Positions 47,664 through 58,688 of a DNA stretch of 64,000 nucleotides are shown piece after piece. Under the pieces are notes generated by a model. That model was not told where the DNA came from. It saw nothing but the letters and a program-made list of their open reading frames with translations, and made no database searches. This DNA is from Arthrobacter sp. M2012083 (GTDB taxonomy: Bacteria > Actinomycetota > Actinomycetes > Actinomycetales > Micrococcaceae). Positions within the stretch are counted from its first letter, which is position 1. Every line of letters begins with the position of its first letter. The stretch lies in the NCBI RefSeq assembly GCF_000281065.1, contig NZ_AKKK01000016.1:18354-82353 (forward strand), written 5' to 3'. The translations under genes were made by a program, and so were the position numbers.

Positions 47664-49121
47664 TTGTCCCGTTCAGCCATGTCCTCCGCCGACGCTATTG
47701 GCGCGAGGCTACGTGACCTCGAACAGTTGACCAAGGGCCCCGCGTGGGCTCTGACGCGGTCGGCGCCGTGGGTGATCGCGGTGCTGCAAGCGTCCTTTAC
47801 CCGCACCCGGCCGCAGCTTCCGCTCGAAGAGTTCCACGCCGACGTCGACGCTTTCCTTGAGCAGCTCCGCCGTCAGGACCCGGCGTTGGGCGGCCAGCAG
47901 AACGGCAAGCTTTTCGGCGACGAATGGACCCGGAAGCAATTCCTGACGCGGCGCAACCAATCAGGTCAGATCGTTTACGAAGTTACCGAACCCGCTGCCC
48001 GTGTGCTCGCGTTCCTGGACAGCCTCTCCAGCGAGCGTTCCACGTTGAACGGTTCCCGGCTTGGCACGCTGCTGGGCGACGTGGAGAAGCTCGCCAACGA
48101 GACCAACCCGGACCAGAGCGCACGACTGGAAGCCCTTGAAGAGGAGATCCAAGAGCGTCAGCAGCTGGTGGAAGACATCAGCTCCGGAGAGTTCGACGGG
48201 CTCCTGGACGACGAAGAAGCCGTTGAAGCGGCGGGCAACATCCTGGACCTCGCTGCCAGCCTGCCGGCCGATTACAAGAAAATGCGTGACCGGATCGAGG
48301 AGCTGGTGGGCGAGCTCCGCAACCAGATCATCGAGGAATCCCTGAGCAAGGGCGCCACCATGGCCCAGGTTTTGGAGGCCGACAAGCGCCTGCGGCAAAG
48401 CCCTGAGGGCCGCACCTTCCGCTCGTTCACTGCTTTTCTGGAGGATCCGCAGCAGCAGGTGCGGTTCCGCTCGGCGATCGGCGAGGTGCTGAGCCGGCAG
48501 TTCGCCGATGACCTCTCCCATGAGGACCGCGAAACGCTGAAAAACCTGGTGGCCGAGCTGCGCACGCAGCACAGCCAGATCCAGCGGATTTACGGCAAGC
48601 TCTCCGAAAGCCTGAACACTTATATTCAGAGCGACGATGTCAGGCAGTCCGTCAGCCTGCGAAAGGTGCTGGCTGAGGCCGAGCAAGCCATCCGGTCCAT
48701 GCCCTACGAACGCGACCGACCCGGCCTGGTCCGCGGACCTGCGCTCTTCAATGCCGGGTTCGAGTCGCTGGCCATGGTCAAACTCTTCGACCCCGACGAA
48801 TTCGCAACACCACCACGCCTGGCCGATCCCATCGCTTTCAGCGACTCGGACCGGGTGCGGTCAGCGCGTACCGGCAAAGCGCGGCCTGAGGTTGTCCGGG
48901 CAGCCATGGCAGGTGCAGCCACGCTGGGCGACGCGTGGGAAAACCTTCCCGCCGAGGAGCGCCACATCAACACCGTGCGCACCCTGCTGTCCATGGCATT
49001 GCAGACCGGAGCGGCCTTCGACCGGGCCGCCTGGGAACACATCGACTTCGAACAAATCGACGGCAGCATCCGTACCGCGTACCTGCCTGTCGTCTCGCTG
49101 AACAAGGACTCTGATGACTGA
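47664..49121 (+). CDS. jetA: JetA/MksF kleisin-type condensin subunit (DUF3375)
   Basis: 485-aa kleisin of a Wadjet/MksBEF-type SMC complex, which binds and restrains foreign circular DNA or helps organise the chromosome. [21 protein letters not shown] at the N-terminus, [13 protein letters not shown], a central helical region, and the C-terminal [20 protein letters not shown] are DUF3375 blocks. TTG 47664 is preferred because GGAG lies 5 nt upstream; ATG 47679 is the alternative. It overlaps jetB by 8 nt. Confidence 0.9.
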   Translation: MSRSAMSSADAIGARLRDLEQLTKGPAWALTRSAPWVIAVLQASFTRTRPQLPLEEFHADVDAFLEQLRRQDPALGGQQNGKLFGDEWTRKQFLTRRNQSGQIVYEVTEPAARVLAFLDSLSSERSTLNGSRLGTLLGDVEKLANETNPDQSARLEALEEEIQERQQLVEDISSGEFDGLLDDEEAVEAAGNILDLAASLPADYKKMRDRIEELVGELRNQIIEESLSKGATMAQVLEADKRLRQSPEGRTFRSFTAFLEDPQQQVRFRSAIGEVLSRQFADDLSHEDRETLKNLVAELRTQHSQIQRIYGKLSESLNTYIQSDDVRQSVSLRKVLAEAEQAIRSMPYERDRPGLVRGPALFNAGFESLAMVKLFDPDEFATPPRLADPIAFSDSDRVRSARTGKARPEVVRAAMAGAATLGDAWENLPAEERHINTVRTLLSMALQTGAAFDRAAWEHIDFEQIDGSIRTAYLPVVSLNKDSDD

Positions 49122-49983
49122 AGAAATCACGACGACGGATATCACCGAAGCGGACGAGGTCACCGAAGAGGCGGCTGAAGTCGATGTTGAGGCGGCCGAG
49201 TCCGCTTCTGAGCCCGCTCCGGAAGTCAGCCATGCGGACCCCTTCCGGGTCACGCCGCGGGATACGTTCGTGGACGGCGCCGCGCTGTTCCCCGGCGACA
49301 CGGGAGTGTTGCCCATGAAGGTGCGGCATGCGCTGGTGAAACTGCTCAAGGGCCCGTATATCGACGGGGGCCGGGACGAGAAATTGTGGACGACGCTGCT
49401 GGATAACCAGTTGATCCTCCGCAGCCGCCTCTCCGAGCTCTTCCTCAGCCTCCAGCTCGATCACGACCGCAAAATCGCGGTCCTCCGGCCCGTTGACCCG
49501 GAAGTCATCGGCGCCAGCTCCCGCTCCAGCATCCTGCGCCAGCAGCGTGCCCTGAGCCGGGTGGAAACCATCGTCCTGCTTCGCCTGCGCCTCCTGCTGG
49601 ACCGCCACGTCACAGCCCAGACGGACCCGACCATCACCCGCGAAGAGATCGCGGACCTCGTCGCCAACTACACACCCGCCGGCCAACAGGACGCCCTCCG
49701 GGACTCCGACGTCGTCACCCGCACCATCACAAAGCTGCTGGCCCGCCAACTCATCCTCCCCACACCGCTGGACGACACCTACACCATCAGCAACGCCCTC
49801 CCGTTGGCCCTCCCTTTCGAAAACATCGGCGACATCCCGGCCCAAATCGAGGCCCTGGTAGCAGTAGCAGCCGACGAATCCGGCACGGAGCCGTTGCTGG
49901 ACCTCGACTCCTCCGACTCCTCCGCTGAAGACGACGACGCCGATGCCGCGGACGCAACCACGACTGACGGGACACAGAAGTGA
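49114..49983 (+). CDS. jetB: JetB/MksE KITE-type condensin subunit (DUF4194)
   Basis: 289-aa winged-helix dimer subunit of the JetABC complex. The conserved core begins near residue 45 ([31 protein letters not shown]), with [22 protein letters not shown] and [21 protein letters not shown]. Both ends carry long acidic Asp/Glu/Ala/Thr-rich extensions beyond the family core. GTGA overlap with jetC indicates coupling. Confidence 0.9.
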   Translation: MTEEITTTDITEADEVTEEAAEVDVEAAESASEPAPEVSHADPFRVTPRDTFVDGAALFPGDTGVLPMKVRHALVKLLKGPYIDGGRDEKLWTTLLDNQLILRSRLSELFLSLQLDHDRKIAVLRPVDPEVIGASSRSSILRQQRALSRVETIVLLRLRLLLDRHVTAQTDPTITREEIADLVANYTPAGQQDALRDSDVVTRTITKLLARQLILPTPLDDTYTISNALPLALPFENIGDIPAQIEALVAVAADESGTEPLLDLDSSDSSAEDDDADAADATTTDGTQK

Positions 49984-52900
49984 CCATCGCAAGCATGCTC
50001 CCGCTCGGCGAGCTCACGAACCCCGGCCAGATGCGTTTGGCACTCGTGCAGGTGGTCAACTGGGGCACCTTCCATGGGGCGCACACCATGCATGTGGACC
50101 GCAAGGGCACGCTCCTTACGGGCAACTCGGGTGTCGGTAAGTCGACCCTTTTTGACGCGATGCTCCGGGTGTTTGACGCCCGTCCGCGCTCGAACGAGGC
50201 TGCGGCCCAGCGATCCGGTGGGGCTGTGGAGGACAAGAGGACCACGTTCACTTACATGCGCGGCAAGGTGGGTGATAAGGCGGTTGGGGATAGCTCGGCG
50301 AGTGCCTTCCAGCGCCCCGGTGCCACCTGGTCCGCCGTCGCACTGACGTTTGATAATGCGGCCGGCACGAAGGTGACGGTGTCGGCCCTGTTCGACTTGC
50401 CAAAGAATGGCACGGAGTCGAGCGTCGGGCGTTTTTATGTGATTGACAGCAAGCCGTTGGACCTCGAAGCGATTGAAGGCATTGCGCAGAAGCGGTTTAC
50501 CAAAGGCGCGTTGGAGTCGATCTTCCCCGAGGGCCAGGTCTTCGACGTGCACAAGGCGTTCGCCGAAAGGTTCCGCAGGCTCCTGGGCATCAACTCGGAC
50601 CAGGCGCTTCCGCTGCTTCGTGTGATCCAGGCCGGTAAGGGCTTGGGCGGCAGCGTGAATACGTTCTTCCGTGACCAGGTGCTCGACGCTCCGGCCACGT
50701 TGGCTGCCGCCGATGATGTGGTGGAGGAATTCAGCAACCTGATGTCCATCCGGCAACGGTTGGAGGATGTCCGGCAGCAGCGGGACCAGTTGGCTCCGGT
50801 ACCGGGGCTGAACAAGGAGTACGCACAGGCGTTGCTGGACGCGAACCGTCTCCGGGAGCTGGCCGGCGAGGAATTCGAGGCCTACAAGCAGCAGCTTGCT
50901 GTCACGGTACACGCTAAGACGCTGGCCCGTTTCAAGGAGTTGGCTCAGTCCAAAGCCCAGGAACTGGCTGCTGAACGCACTGTTCGGGATGCTTTGGCCA
51001 AGGAGCTCCGCGACCTTGAACTGGACTACAACAATCGCGGCGGCAATGCGATTTCGGCCATTGAGCAGTCGTTGGAGAACGCCCGGGTTGGCCTCAAGCT
51101 GCGTCAGCAAGTTGAGGATTCGGCCAAAAAGGCGCTGGCCGACGCTGGACTGAATCTTGAGTGGTCCGCCGAGGGGTGGGATCAGGCGCATGAGCAGGCA
51201 GCAGCTCGCTCGGCGGAGTTGAAGGACGACTCCGAGGCGCTCAAGGAGCTTCGTTTTGAGGCCTTCGACGGCCATGCGACCAAGAAACGCGAGCTTGCCG
51301 CGGCCCAGCAGGAGCTGCTTTCCTTACGATCGCGCAAGTCGTTGCTGCCGCCGTCGAGCATTGAGAACCGGGCTGCTATCGCAGCAGCAACCGGGGTTCC
51401 GGAAGAGCGGATGCCGTTTGGCGGTGAGCTGATCGACTTGGCAGAGGGCCAGGACCAGTGGCGTCCTGCCGCCGAGCGAGCGCTGCGCAACCTCGCCACC
51501 ACGTTGCTGGTTCCGGGTGAGCATTTCGCCGCAGTGACGCGGTACCTGAACGACAACACCGTCCGGGGCGCCCTTCGCGCTGTCGATGTGTCCAAGCCGC
51601 TTGCCGGTGGCGCGCTGGCTGTGGAAGACGTGTCCGACGGCGACCTCTTGACTAAGTTGAGCATTCTCACCTCGGGCGCCAATGCCGACGCCGGTGAATG
51701 GATCCGCGAGCGGATCGCCTTGGACTTCGCGTACCCGTGCGTCGAGGACCCGGACGAGCTTGCTTCAATGGACAAGGGCCTGAGCCTGGGTGGTGTGGTT
51801 AAACGCAACCGGCACACCGTGGAGAAGGACGACCGTTTCACGAGCCGGCAGGATTACGTCCTCGGATTCGACAACGCCTCCAAGCTCGAACTGGTGGCAG
51901 CGCGGGTGGGCGAGCTGGAAAACGAGCTCGTGAAGGCCGCGGAACTTGCCCAGAGCCGCGAGGATTCGCATCAGGGTATGGCCCGTCAGCTCGAAGCACT
52001 GCGTCGGGTCGCTGAGGATGAGCGGCCGTGGGAACAGGTCTCCGCAGCCGTGGCCGCTGATGAACTTGCCAGGATCGAACAGCGACTCGTGGATGCCCTG
52101 GCCGCGCAGGCAGACCTGGAGCCGCTGCGTGCCAACATCGAGAGTGTCCGGGAAAAGCACCAGTCCTCCACAGGTACGGCCGCCGTCCTGCAGAGCGAAT
52201 ACAAAGCGCTGGACCACAAGATGACCGCGGCGGACGGCCTGCTCGATGCGGCGAGGTTGAAGCTGGAGCAAGCACCGCCGTCGGCCTCTACCGTCACCGC
52301 GCTGGAGCCGTACTTCGACGGCGTCGCTGAAGTTTCCGAACTGTACGAGCTCGACAACCTCGCTAACAGCGTCCGGAATAGGCTGCTCGACGAACTGCAT
52401 GGCGCGGAATCCCGCGGCCAGGCGACGGCCGAACGGCTGACCCGCATGTTCGAGGCGTTCGTGCGCGACTGGGGAAGCGCCATCAGCGCCGACCACGGCA
52501 CCTCGATCGGAGCCGCCGGGGACTTCGAAGCCCGGTACCACGCGATCGTCAGCGACGGTTTGCCTGCTCAAGAGGCCGAATTCCGGCTGTTCTTCAACCA
52601 ACGCACGCACGAATCGTTCAGTACACTCCTGCACTTGCTGGACGAGGAACGCCGCAGCATCACCAGCCGCATCCTGCCCCTCAACGGCATCCTGTCGCAG
52701 GTCAATTTCCATGAGGGCAGCTTCCTGGAACTGGACATCAAGCAGACGCTTCCGGCCACGGCCAAACAGTTCAAGGACGCCATCCAGAACGCCCTGAAAG
52801 CGAAGCACGCGCGGCCGTCGCGTGGTGTTGCCGCTTCAACGGGTGCTGGTTCAACGGCAGAAATCGACGACGACGCCGAGCTCACGGCACGCTATAAGTC

Positions 52901-53471
52901 GTTGGAGACCTTGGTAAAGCGGCTTGGCTCCCAGACGCCGGAGGATCGGCGCTGGCGGGCTGAGGTGCTGGACGTGCGCGGGCACCTGTTTATTCAGTGC
53001 AAGGAACACCGCGAGGTCGCTTCGAAATCGGGCAAGACCGGCGCCTCTGGAAAGTCGGGCAAAAAGAAGACCGAGGTCTTCATGCACGCCGACACCGGGT
53101 CAATGTCCGGCGGTGAGCGGCAGCGCTTCACGGCGTTCATCATGGCCGCGGCATTGAGCTACCAGCTGGGCATCGCTGAGCAAGGCTTCACCACATACGG
53201 CACCGTGATGATGGACGAAGCCTTCGTGCTGGCTTCCGAGGAATTTGCTGGTGCCGGCATCAAGGCGCTTCACGAATTCGGGTTCCAGTTGCTCCTCGCG
53301 GCCCCGGAAAACGTGATTGACCTGTCCAGGCACCTTGGTTCCGTCACGGAAATTCTCCGGGACAAGCGAACCAACCGCTCGGGTGTGCTCACGGCTCCGG
53401 TCATCGCCGGGCCCGGGGAACCAGGAGCATGGCGTTCCGAAGCCAACCCGGTGGACATCGTCCTGCGCTGA
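49980..53471 (+). CDS. jetC: JetC/MksB SMC-like ATPase
   Basis: 1163-aa SMC-type motor. Walker [10 protein letters not shown] at residues 48-56 follows [15 protein letters not shown]; long coiled coils with a hinge fill the middle; the signature SMSGGERQR is near residue 1042 and Walker B TVMMDEAF near 1075, followed by [16 protein letters not shown] start at 49980. Together with JetA and JetB it should form a loop-extruding complex. The nuclease subunit gene jetD does not follow; the next gene is convergent and unrelated. Confidence 0.93.
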   Translation: MTIASMLPLGELTNPGQMRLALVQVVNWGTFHGAHTMHVDRKGTLLTGNSGVGKSTLFDAMLRVFDARPRSNEAAAQRSGGAVEDKRTTFTYMRGKVGDKAVGDSSASAFQRPGATWSAVALTFDNAAGTKVTVSALFDLPKNGTESSVGRFYVIDSKPLDLEAIEGIAQKRFTKGALESIFPEGQVFDVHKAFAERFRRLLGINSDQALPLLRVIQAGKGLGGSVNTFFRDQVLDAPATLAAADDVVEEFSNLMSIRQRLEDVRQQRDQLAPVPGLNKEYAQALLDANRLRELAGEEFEAYKQQLAVTVHAKTLARFKELAQSKAQELAAERTVRDALAKELRDLELDYNNRGGNAISAIEQSLENARVGLKLRQQVEDSAKKALADAGLNLEWSAEGWDQAHEQAAARSAELKDDSEALKELRFEAFDGHATKKRELAAAQQELLSLRSRKSLLPPSSIENRAAIAAATGVPEERMPFGGELIDLAEGQDQWRPAAERALRNLATTLLVPGEHFAAVTRYLNDNTVRGALRAVDVSKPLAGGALAVEDVSDGDLLTKLSILTSGANADAGEWIRERIALDFAYPCVEDPDELASMDKGLSLGGVVKRNRHTVEKDDRFTSRQDYVLGFDNASKLELVAARVGELENELVKAAELAQSREDSHQGMARQLEALRRVAEDERPWEQVSAAVAADELARIEQRLVDALAAQADLEPLRANIESVREKHQSSTGTAAVLQSEYKALDHKMTAADGLLDAARLKLEQAPPSASTVTALEPYFDGVAEVSELYELDNLANSVRNRLLDELHGAESRGQATAERLTRMFEAFVRDWGSAISADHGTSIGAAGDFEARYHAIVSDGLPAQEAEFRLFFNQRTHESFSTLLHLLDEERRSITSRILPLNGILSQVNFHEGSFLELDIKQTLPATAKQFKDAIQNALKAKHARPSRGVAASTGAGSTAEIDDDAELTARYKSLETLVKRLGSQTPEDRRWRAEVLDVRGHLFIQCKEHREVASKSGKTGASGKSGKKKTEVFMHADTGSMSGGERQRFTAFIMAAALSYQLGIAEQGFTTYGTVMMDEAFVLASEEFAGAGIKALHEFGFQLLLAAPENVIDLSRHLGSVTEILRDKRTNRSGVLTAPVIAGPGEPGAWRSEANPVDIVLR

Positions 53472-53497
53472 CGGCACCTCTCGTCCAGCGGGCCCAC

Positions 53498-53552
53498 GTA
53501 GGTAGCAGATCAGGCCCTTTGAAGGTTCTCAACGGCACCTGCTGCTACCTAC
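53498..53552. terminator. Hairpin between jetC and the FBP-domain gene
   Basis: GTAGGTAGCAG (53498-53508) pairs perfectly with CTGCTACCTAC (53542-53552), with a 33-nt loop. It lies between convergent genes and can end both transcripts. Confidence 0.55.
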
Positions 53553-53571
53553 TTGGGCTTCATACCTGGAG

Positions 53572-54066
53572 TTACTTCGCGCAGACCCGGTCAAGGAATT
53601 GTTCGGTTCTGGATTCCAGTCCTGCGATGTGGCGAACAACGACGGCGGCCGGATCCGGGTTGATCTCGTTGGCGGGCGGTTCCTTGCGCACGTTGGCGCT
53701 GCAGCCGAAGTCGGCGCAGATCAGTGTCCCCACGGTATTCCCGTCCTTGCCGGACTGTCCGGCTTTCTTTGCGACCCATAGGTAAACGTCGTCCTTCGAA
53801 AACACGTCGCGGCAGAGTTCGCAGAGGACTACGCGCCTCTTCCCGGAGCCGCCTTCGGGGGCCCGGAGCATGATTCCGGTGAGCTTCCCCCGGTACTGAA
53901 CCACGAGGTATCCGCGCTGGGGCATTTTTTCGTCCCGCCAACCCAGGAATTCCAGGTTGTCCCAGTCGATGGTTTCGAAGTCGCGGGGGAGGTTGGCCTT
54001 GGCTGCCTCGGAGCGGCTGGCGTTGATGAAGGACGAACGGATCTGTTGGGCAGTGATTTTCTGCAT
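53572..54066 (-). CDS. FBP-domain (FusB-like, EF-G-binding) zinc-finger protein
   Basis: 164-aa protein. MQKITAQQIRSSFINASRSEA opens the family; CELC (Cys82, Cys85) and CADFGC (Cys117, Cys122) form the treble-clef zinc finger seen in FusB/FBP proteins that bind elongation factor G. Family members can rescue EF-G stalled by fusidic acid; whether this one does is unknown. ATG 54066 gives the usual length. Confidence 0.85.
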   Translation of the reverse strand: MQKITAQQIRSSFINASRSEAAKANLPRDFETIDWDNLEFLGWRDEKMPQRGYLVVQYRGKLTGIMLRAPEGGSGKRRVVLCELCRDVFSKDDVYLWVAKKAGQSGKDGNTVGTLICADFGCSANVRKEPPANEINPDPAAVVVRHIAGLESRTEQFLDRVCAK

Positions 54067-54367
54067 GGCATAGCTTCTTTCGGAAATGGTCGACGTCCGC
54101 GCGCTGAAGATGGGCGCGGGAAATGGCAGCAGGCGTCGGTCATCGAGGGAAGGAAGGGCACAGCTTTTAGACCCCAACTAAGGGGCGTGCCTGGAAACCT
54201 AGGACGATGCCGACGTGCGGGGGAATGCCAAGCAGGCCAAAACGGCCACCTCGCCAACCATGGCTGCGTCAACTGAAACAGTGCGCACGCTCATCCCCTC
54301 GTCGTGATCCTTGGAAGCGGTAGTCCGCTGCCGCTAATACTTTCAAAAGTTCGGGGCAGATGTCCAC

Positions 54368-54450
54368 TGGGAGAGGGTTTGGGGGAAGGGCGCGGGATGT
54401 GAGAGAGGGTTTGGGGGAAGGGCGCGGGGTGTGAGAGAGGGTCGGGGGGT
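54368..54450 (-). repeat. 32-bp phased repeat, locus 2
   Basis: TGAGAGA occurs at 54400 and 54432, exactly 32 bp apart, with a one-mismatch copy (TGGGAGA) in register at 54368. Interior sequence is GGGTTTGGGGGAAGGGCGCG. The remainder of 54067-54507 shows no gene. Confidence 0.7.
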
Positions 54451-54507
54451 GTGACCTGCGTCGCATTTTGGCAATGAGTTGGATTAGGTGACGCAAACGT
54501 TTCTTAA

Positions 54508-54536
54508 TTGACGACAGGCTAGGCTAGCCTTACTTA
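54508..54536 (+). promoter_or_regulatory. Promoter with DtxR/IdeR-type iron box
   Basis: TTGACG (54508-54513) and TACTTA (54531-54536) are 17 bp apart. ACAGGCTAGGCTAGCCTTA (54514-54532) fills the spacer and matches 14 of 19 positions of the classic DtxR box. Iron-loaded DtxR would sit on the promoter and shut the siderophore genes off. Confidence 0.7.
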
Positions 54537-54564
54537 GGTTCGCATCACTTACTTAAGGAGTCCC

Positions 54565-55635
54565 GTGGCTTCCCTTCTCCCACGCCGCGCCCTGCTGAAA
54601 ACAGCAGGAACCGCGACGGCCGCTTTGGCCGCCGTCGCTCTTACCCTCACCGGCTGCTCAACTGGCCCCGCAACCTCGGCTCCGGCAACTGAGCAGGCAG
54701 CTTCAGCAACCTTCCCGGTGACCATCAAGAACGTCTTTGGCGAGACCACCATCAAGGAACAGCCCAAGCGCGTAGTTACCGTCTCCTGGGTCAACGACGA
54801 CATCGCGATCGCACTGGGTGTTGTCCCGGTTGGCGTTCCCAAGAACGAGTGGGGCAACAACGACAAGGGCTCAACCCCTTGGAAGGATGCAGCGCTGGAG
54901 AAGCTCGGCGCCGGCTTTGGCTCGGACAAGGCTCCGGTTCAGTTCTCCGAGGCGGACGGCATCAACTTCACCGAGATCGCCAAGCTCAGCCCGGACGTTA
55001 TCCTGGCCGCGTACTCCGGCCTGGAAGAGGCTGACTACAAGAAGCTCTCCGAAATCGCCCCCGTTGTGGCGCAGCCGGAGCTCGCCTACGGCACGCCGTG
55101 GCAGGAAAGCACCACCCTCATCGGCAAGGCACTGGGCAAGGAAGCCGAAGCCAAGAAGCTGATCGAGGACACTGAAGCCACCGTCAAGGACAAGGTTTCC
55201 AAGTTCCCGCAGATCAAGGACAAGACCTTCATCTACGGCAACCTCGAGCCTGCCAAGGGCGACGGTGCCAACATCTACACCGCCATCGACAACCGTCCCC
55301 GCTTCCTCTCCGAAATCGGCATGAAGCTGGCTCCGGTAGTCACCGAGAACACCAAGACGTCCACGGACTTCTTTATCCCGTGGTCCGCCGAGAAGGCCAA
55401 CGAGCTCGAGTCCGACATCTTCGTGACCTGGGTTCCGGACGCCACCACAGCAGAGGCCATCAAGGCTGATCCGCTGCTCGGCCAGATCCCGGCCGTGAAG
55501 AAGGGCGCGTTGGTTGCCGATTCGGACAACACCCTGACGCTGTCCATCTCCGCTTCTTCGCCGCTGAGCTTGCCGTGGGCGCTGGACACGTTCCTGCCGC
55601 AGCTGGGTAAAGCAGCAGACGCAGCGGGCAAGTAA
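54565..55635 (+). CDS. Iron-siderophore ABC transporter, substrate-binding lipoprotein
   Basis: 356-aa FepB/FhuD-type protein. The N-terminus has a twin-arginine pair (LPRRALLKTAG), a hydrophobic stretch and lipobox LTGCSTG. TIKEQPKRVVTVSWVNDDIAIALGV, KLSPDVILAAYSGLEEADYKKLSEIAPVV and SSPLSLPWALDTFLPQL are typical. GTG start 54565 follows AAGGAG. First gene of the iron operon; which siderophore it binds is unknown. Confidence 0.93.
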   Translation: MASLLPRRALLKTAGTATAALAAVALTLTGCSTGPATSAPATEQAASATFPVTIKNVFGETTIKEQPKRVVTVSWVNDDIAIALGVVPVGVPKNEWGNNDKGSTPWKDAALEKLGAGFGSDKAPVQFSEADGINFTEIAKLSPDVILAAYSGLEEADYKKLSEIAPVVAQPELAYGTPWQESTTLIGKALGKEAEAKKLIEDTEATVKDKVSKFPQIKDKTFIYGNLEPAKGDGANIYTAIDNRPRFLSEIGMKLAPVVTENTKTSTDFFIPWSAEKANELESDIFVTWVPDATTAEAIKADPLLGQIPAVKKGALVADSDNTLTLSISASSPLSLPWALDTFLPQLGKAADAAGK

Positions 55636-55640
55636 CTGCA

Positions 55641-56756
55641 ATGAAACTGAGTACGACGGCGGCAGTCCAGGGGCGGGGCAACGGCACTTTGGTGTCGGCT
55701 GGCCCGGGAGGCATCACCCCTGAAACTGCGGGAACCGGAGGGGGAACCGGCTCCCGCAGCACGGCAGGCAAGCGTGCTGCTTGGCTGCTGGCGGCCGTCG
55801 TCGTACTCACCGCAGTGTGCGCTGCATCCCTGGCGATCGGCGCACGCGGCCTTCCCCTTAGTACAGTGTGGGAAGCACTCACCAACGTCAATCCGGAAGA
55901 CGGTAACCACGCTGTGGTCATCGCCCGGATTCCCCGCACCGTGCTGGGCCTCCTGGCCGGGGCCGCACTGGGTTTGGCCGGCGCAGCCATGCAGGGCGTT
56001 GCCCGCAACCCCCTGGCCGACCCCGGCATCCTGGGGCTCAACGCCGGTGCTGCCCTTGCAGTCGTCGTGGGGATCTACGTTTTCGGTATCGGCTCCCTGT
56101 CCGGCTACATCTGGTTCGCCTTCATCGGCGCCGCGGCGGCCGCCGTCGTGGTTTATGCCGTTGCTTCCCTGGGCCGCGACGGTGCGACGCCCGTCAAGCT
56201 AGCCCTCGCGGGTGCGGCCCTGAGCGCCGGCCTGTTCTCCCTGATGAACGTCATCCTGGTTTCGAGCCAGGACACTTTCGACCGCTTCCGTTTCTGGCAG
56301 GTGGGCACCATCGGTGGACGTGACTGGTCCGTCCTCCTTCCCGCGCTGCCGTTCCTCGCAGTCGGGGCCGTGATTGTCCTGGCTGGCGGTCGCATCCTGA
56401 ACAGCCTTGCCTTGGGTGATGACATTGCCCGCGGGCTCGGCCAAAACGTCACGCTGGCCCGGAGCATCACCGGGTTGGGCATTGTGCTGCTGTGTGGATC
56501 CGCCACTGCTGTAGCCGGACCGATCGCGTTCCTGGGCCTCGTCATTCCGCACGCTGTCCGCTCCCTGACTGGCCCGGATTACCGGTGGATCCTGCCGTTT
56601 TCCGCAGTTGTGGCCCCTATCCTGCTGATCAGCGCCGACATCGTTGGCCGCGTGATCCTTCTCCCCGGTGAAGTCCCCGCAGGCATCATGACCGCAATCA
56701 TTGGCGCTCCCGTCTTCGTCTGGCTCATCCGCCGCGGAAAGGGGGCCGGGCTGTGA
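55641..56756 (+). CDS. FecCD-family siderophore permease 1
   Basis: 371-aa inner-membrane permease with about nine to ten helices. RIPRTVLGLLAGAALGLAGAAMQGVARNPLADPGILGLNAGAA is the family core; LGLVIPHAVRSLTGPDYRWILP contacts the ATPase. The first ~45 residues are a Gly/Thr-rich extension. Starts 5 nt after the binding-protein gene and overlaps the next permease (GTGA). Confidence 0.94.
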   Translation: MKLSTTAAVQGRGNGTLVSAGPGGITPETAGTGGGTGSRSTAGKRAAWLLAAVVVLTAVCAASLAIGARGLPLSTVWEALTNVNPEDGNHAVVIARIPRTVLGLLAGAALGLAGAAMQGVARNPLADPGILGLNAGAALAVVVGIYVFGIGSLSGYIWFAFIGAAAAAVVVYAVASLGRDGATPVKLALAGAALSAGLFSLMNVILVSSQDTFDRFRFWQVGTIGGRDWSVLLPALPFLAVGAVIVLAGGRILNSLALGDDIARGLGQNVTLARSITGLGIVLLCGSATAVAGPIAFLGLVIPHAVRSLTGPDYRWILPFSAVVAPILLISADIVGRVILLPGEVPAGIMTAIIGAPVFVWLIRRGKGAGL

Positions 56757-57862
56757 CCACCGTTCACAAACTCCCCACCGAGTTGGCACTTAACGCCAAT
56801 GATTCCCACAAACATGGGCATCAACTGTCACTTCGGCGCGTGCTCAGCCCCACGTTCTTCCTCGGGCTGGCAGTCGTCGTCATGTTCGCGGTATACGTGC
56901 TCCTGGGCAGCTACACCGTGACCATCCCGGACTTCTTCACCATCGTCATCAACCACCTGACCGGCGGCGGGAAAATCCCCGGAGCCAGCTTCATCGTGAT
57001 GGAGCATAAACTGCCCCGCGCCGTTGTGGGAACCATGATCGGCATCGCCTTTGGCCTGGCCGGCGCACTGTTCCAGACCATGCTGCGCAACCCGCTGGCC
57101 AGCCCGGACATTATTGGCATCAGCTACGGCGCCAGTGCGGCGGCCGTGACGGCCATCGTGATCTTCGGCGCTTCCGGAGCCGTGGTTTCCGGTGCTGCCC
57201 TTGCCGGAGCGCTCGGCGTTGCGGCCATGATCTACGCAATCTCCCGCGGCGGTTCCGGCGCGGGAGGAGGCAGCCGCGGCAACGCAGCAGGCAACCGACT
57301 CATCCTGGCCGGTGTTGGCATTGCGGCTGCACTTCACGCGGTGGTCAACTTCCTCATGACTCGCGCCGACATCCGCACCGCCGCCGACGCCCTCATCTGG
57401 CTCAACGGCTCGCTCAACTCCGCCACCTGGGACCGGGCAGGCGTCCTCGCAGTCTCATTGCTGATCCTGGTCCCCGCCGTCATTGCCCTTGCCGGCCCCT
57501 TGCGCATCCTCGAACTCGGCGACGACGCCGCCGCGGGCCTCGGGATCAAGGTCAACGCCGCCCGGCTGGCGCTGGTGCTCACCGCCGTCGGACTTGCCGC
57601 CGTCGCAACAGCTGCTGCCGGTCCGGTAGCGTTCGTCGCTTTCCTCGCCGGTCCGATCGCCCGCCGCATCGTCCGTAAACCCAGCCTCCCGGCGTCGGCC
57701 CTTACCGGCGCCCTGATCGTGTTGCTCGCAGACTTCTTCGCCTCCAACATCGCCCCCGTCATCCTCGACGGAACCGTCCTTCCGGTCGGCGTCATCACCG
57801 GCGCCCTCGGTGCCCCCTTCCTGCTGTGGCTGCTGGTCACGTCGAACCGAAAGGAGGCCTGA
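56753..57862 (+). CDS. FecCD-family siderophore permease 2
   Basis: 369-aa permease paralogue, expected to pair with permease 1 as a heterodimer. KLPRAVVGTMIGIAFGLAGALFQTMLRNPLASPDIIGISYGASAAAV is the core block; GPVAFVAFLAGPIARRIVRK the ATPase contact. GTG start overlapping the upstream stop. It ends just before the ATPase gene. Confidence 0.94.
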   Translation: MTTVHKLPTELALNANDSHKHGHQLSLRRVLSPTFFLGLAVVVMFAVYVLLGSYTVTIPDFFTIVINHLTGGGKIPGASFIVMEHKLPRAVVGTMIGIAFGLAGALFQTMLRNPLASPDIIGISYGASAAAVTAIVIFGASGAVVSGAALAGALGVAAMIYAISRGGSGAGGGSRGNAAGNRLILAGVGIAAALHAVVNFLMTRADIRTAADALIWLNGSLNSATWDRAGVLAVSLLILVPAVIALAGPLRILELGDDAAAGLGIKVNAARLALVLTAVGLAAVATAAAGPVAFVAFLAGPIARRIVRKPSLPASALTGALIVLLADFFASNIAPVILDGTVLPVGVITGALGAPFLLWLLVTSNRKEA

Positions 57863-57863
57863 C

Positions 57864-58688
57864 ATGGCCGTCCTTAATGCCAAGGACCTTACGCTCCAAT
57901 ACGAGGCACGCAAGGTGGTGGAGGGACTCACCACCGAGATCCCCGAAGGCAAGGTGACCATGATCGTGGGCGCCAACGCCTGCGGCAAGTCCACCCTCCT
58001 GCGCGGCCTGTCCCGCCTCCTTAAGCCAGCCGGCGGTGCCGTGACGCTGGACGGCAAGGACATCCACACCCGCCCCGCCCGCGAACTCGCCCGGACGCTC
58101 GGGCTTCTTCCGCAGCACCCCACCGCCCCCGACGGAATCACCGTCCGGGACCTCGTGGGCCGCGGGCGGTACCCGCACCAAGGCTTCTTCCGCAGCTGGA
58201 GCGCAGCCGACGACGCCGCGGTGCAGCGCGCGCTCAACGCCACCTCCACGCTGGAACTCGCTGAGCGAAGCATCGACGAGTTGTCCGGCGGGCAGCGCCA
58301 GCGCGTCTGGATCGCCATGGCCCTCGCGCAGGAAACCGAAGTTCTGCTGCTGGACGAGCCCACCACATATTTGGACCTGGCACACCAGGTGGAAGTCCTG
58401 GACCTGATCACGGACCTCAACCACAGCCGCGAAACCACAGTGGCTATCGTGCTCCACGACCTCAATCTCGCTGCACGCTACGCCGACCATGTCATCGCCA
58501 TGAAAGGCGGGTGCATCGTGGCCGAAGGGCCGGCGCCCGTCGTCGTGACAGAAGAGCTGGTCTTCAACGTTTTCGGTCTGGAATCCCGTGTGGTTCCGGA
58601 CCCCATCTCAGGAACACCGCTGATCGTTCCCATCGGACGCCACCACGCACGCCCCGCTTCAACCAACGAACTGGAGATCGCCTCATGA
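57864..58688 (+). CDS. Iron-siderophore ABC transporter ATPase
   Basis: 274-aa ATPase of the FecE/FepC type. Walker A is GANACGKST (the usual GPNGCGKST with two changes that keep the lysine), Q-loop LLPQHP, signature LSGGQRQRVWIAMALAQ, Walker B LLLDEPT, switch His in VLHDLNLA. AAAGGAGG precedes ATG 57864. Its stop overlaps the next start (ATGA). Confidence 0.94.
   Translation: MAVLNAKDLTLQYEARKVVEGLTTEIPEGKVTMIVGANACGKSTLLRGLSRLLKPAGGAVTLDGKDIHTRPARELARTLGLLPQHPTAPDGITVRDLVGRGRYPHQGFFRSWSAADDAAVQRALNATSTLELAERSIDELSGGQRQRVWIAMALAQETEVLLLDEPTTYLDLAHQVEVLDLITDLNHSRETTVAIVLHDLNLAARYADHVIAMKGGCIVAEGPAPVVVTEELVFNVFGLESRVVPDPISGTPLIVPIGRHHARPASTNELEIAS

Noticed and set aside
53472..54066. jetD or a remnant of it after jetC
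   Set aside because: The convergent gene encodes an FBP/FusB-type zinc finger, and no fragment with JetD-like motifs was seen in the gap.
54269..54496. 75-codon minus-strand frame in the repeat region
   Set aside because: It consists of the translated 32-bp repeats and has no sign of being a protein gene.
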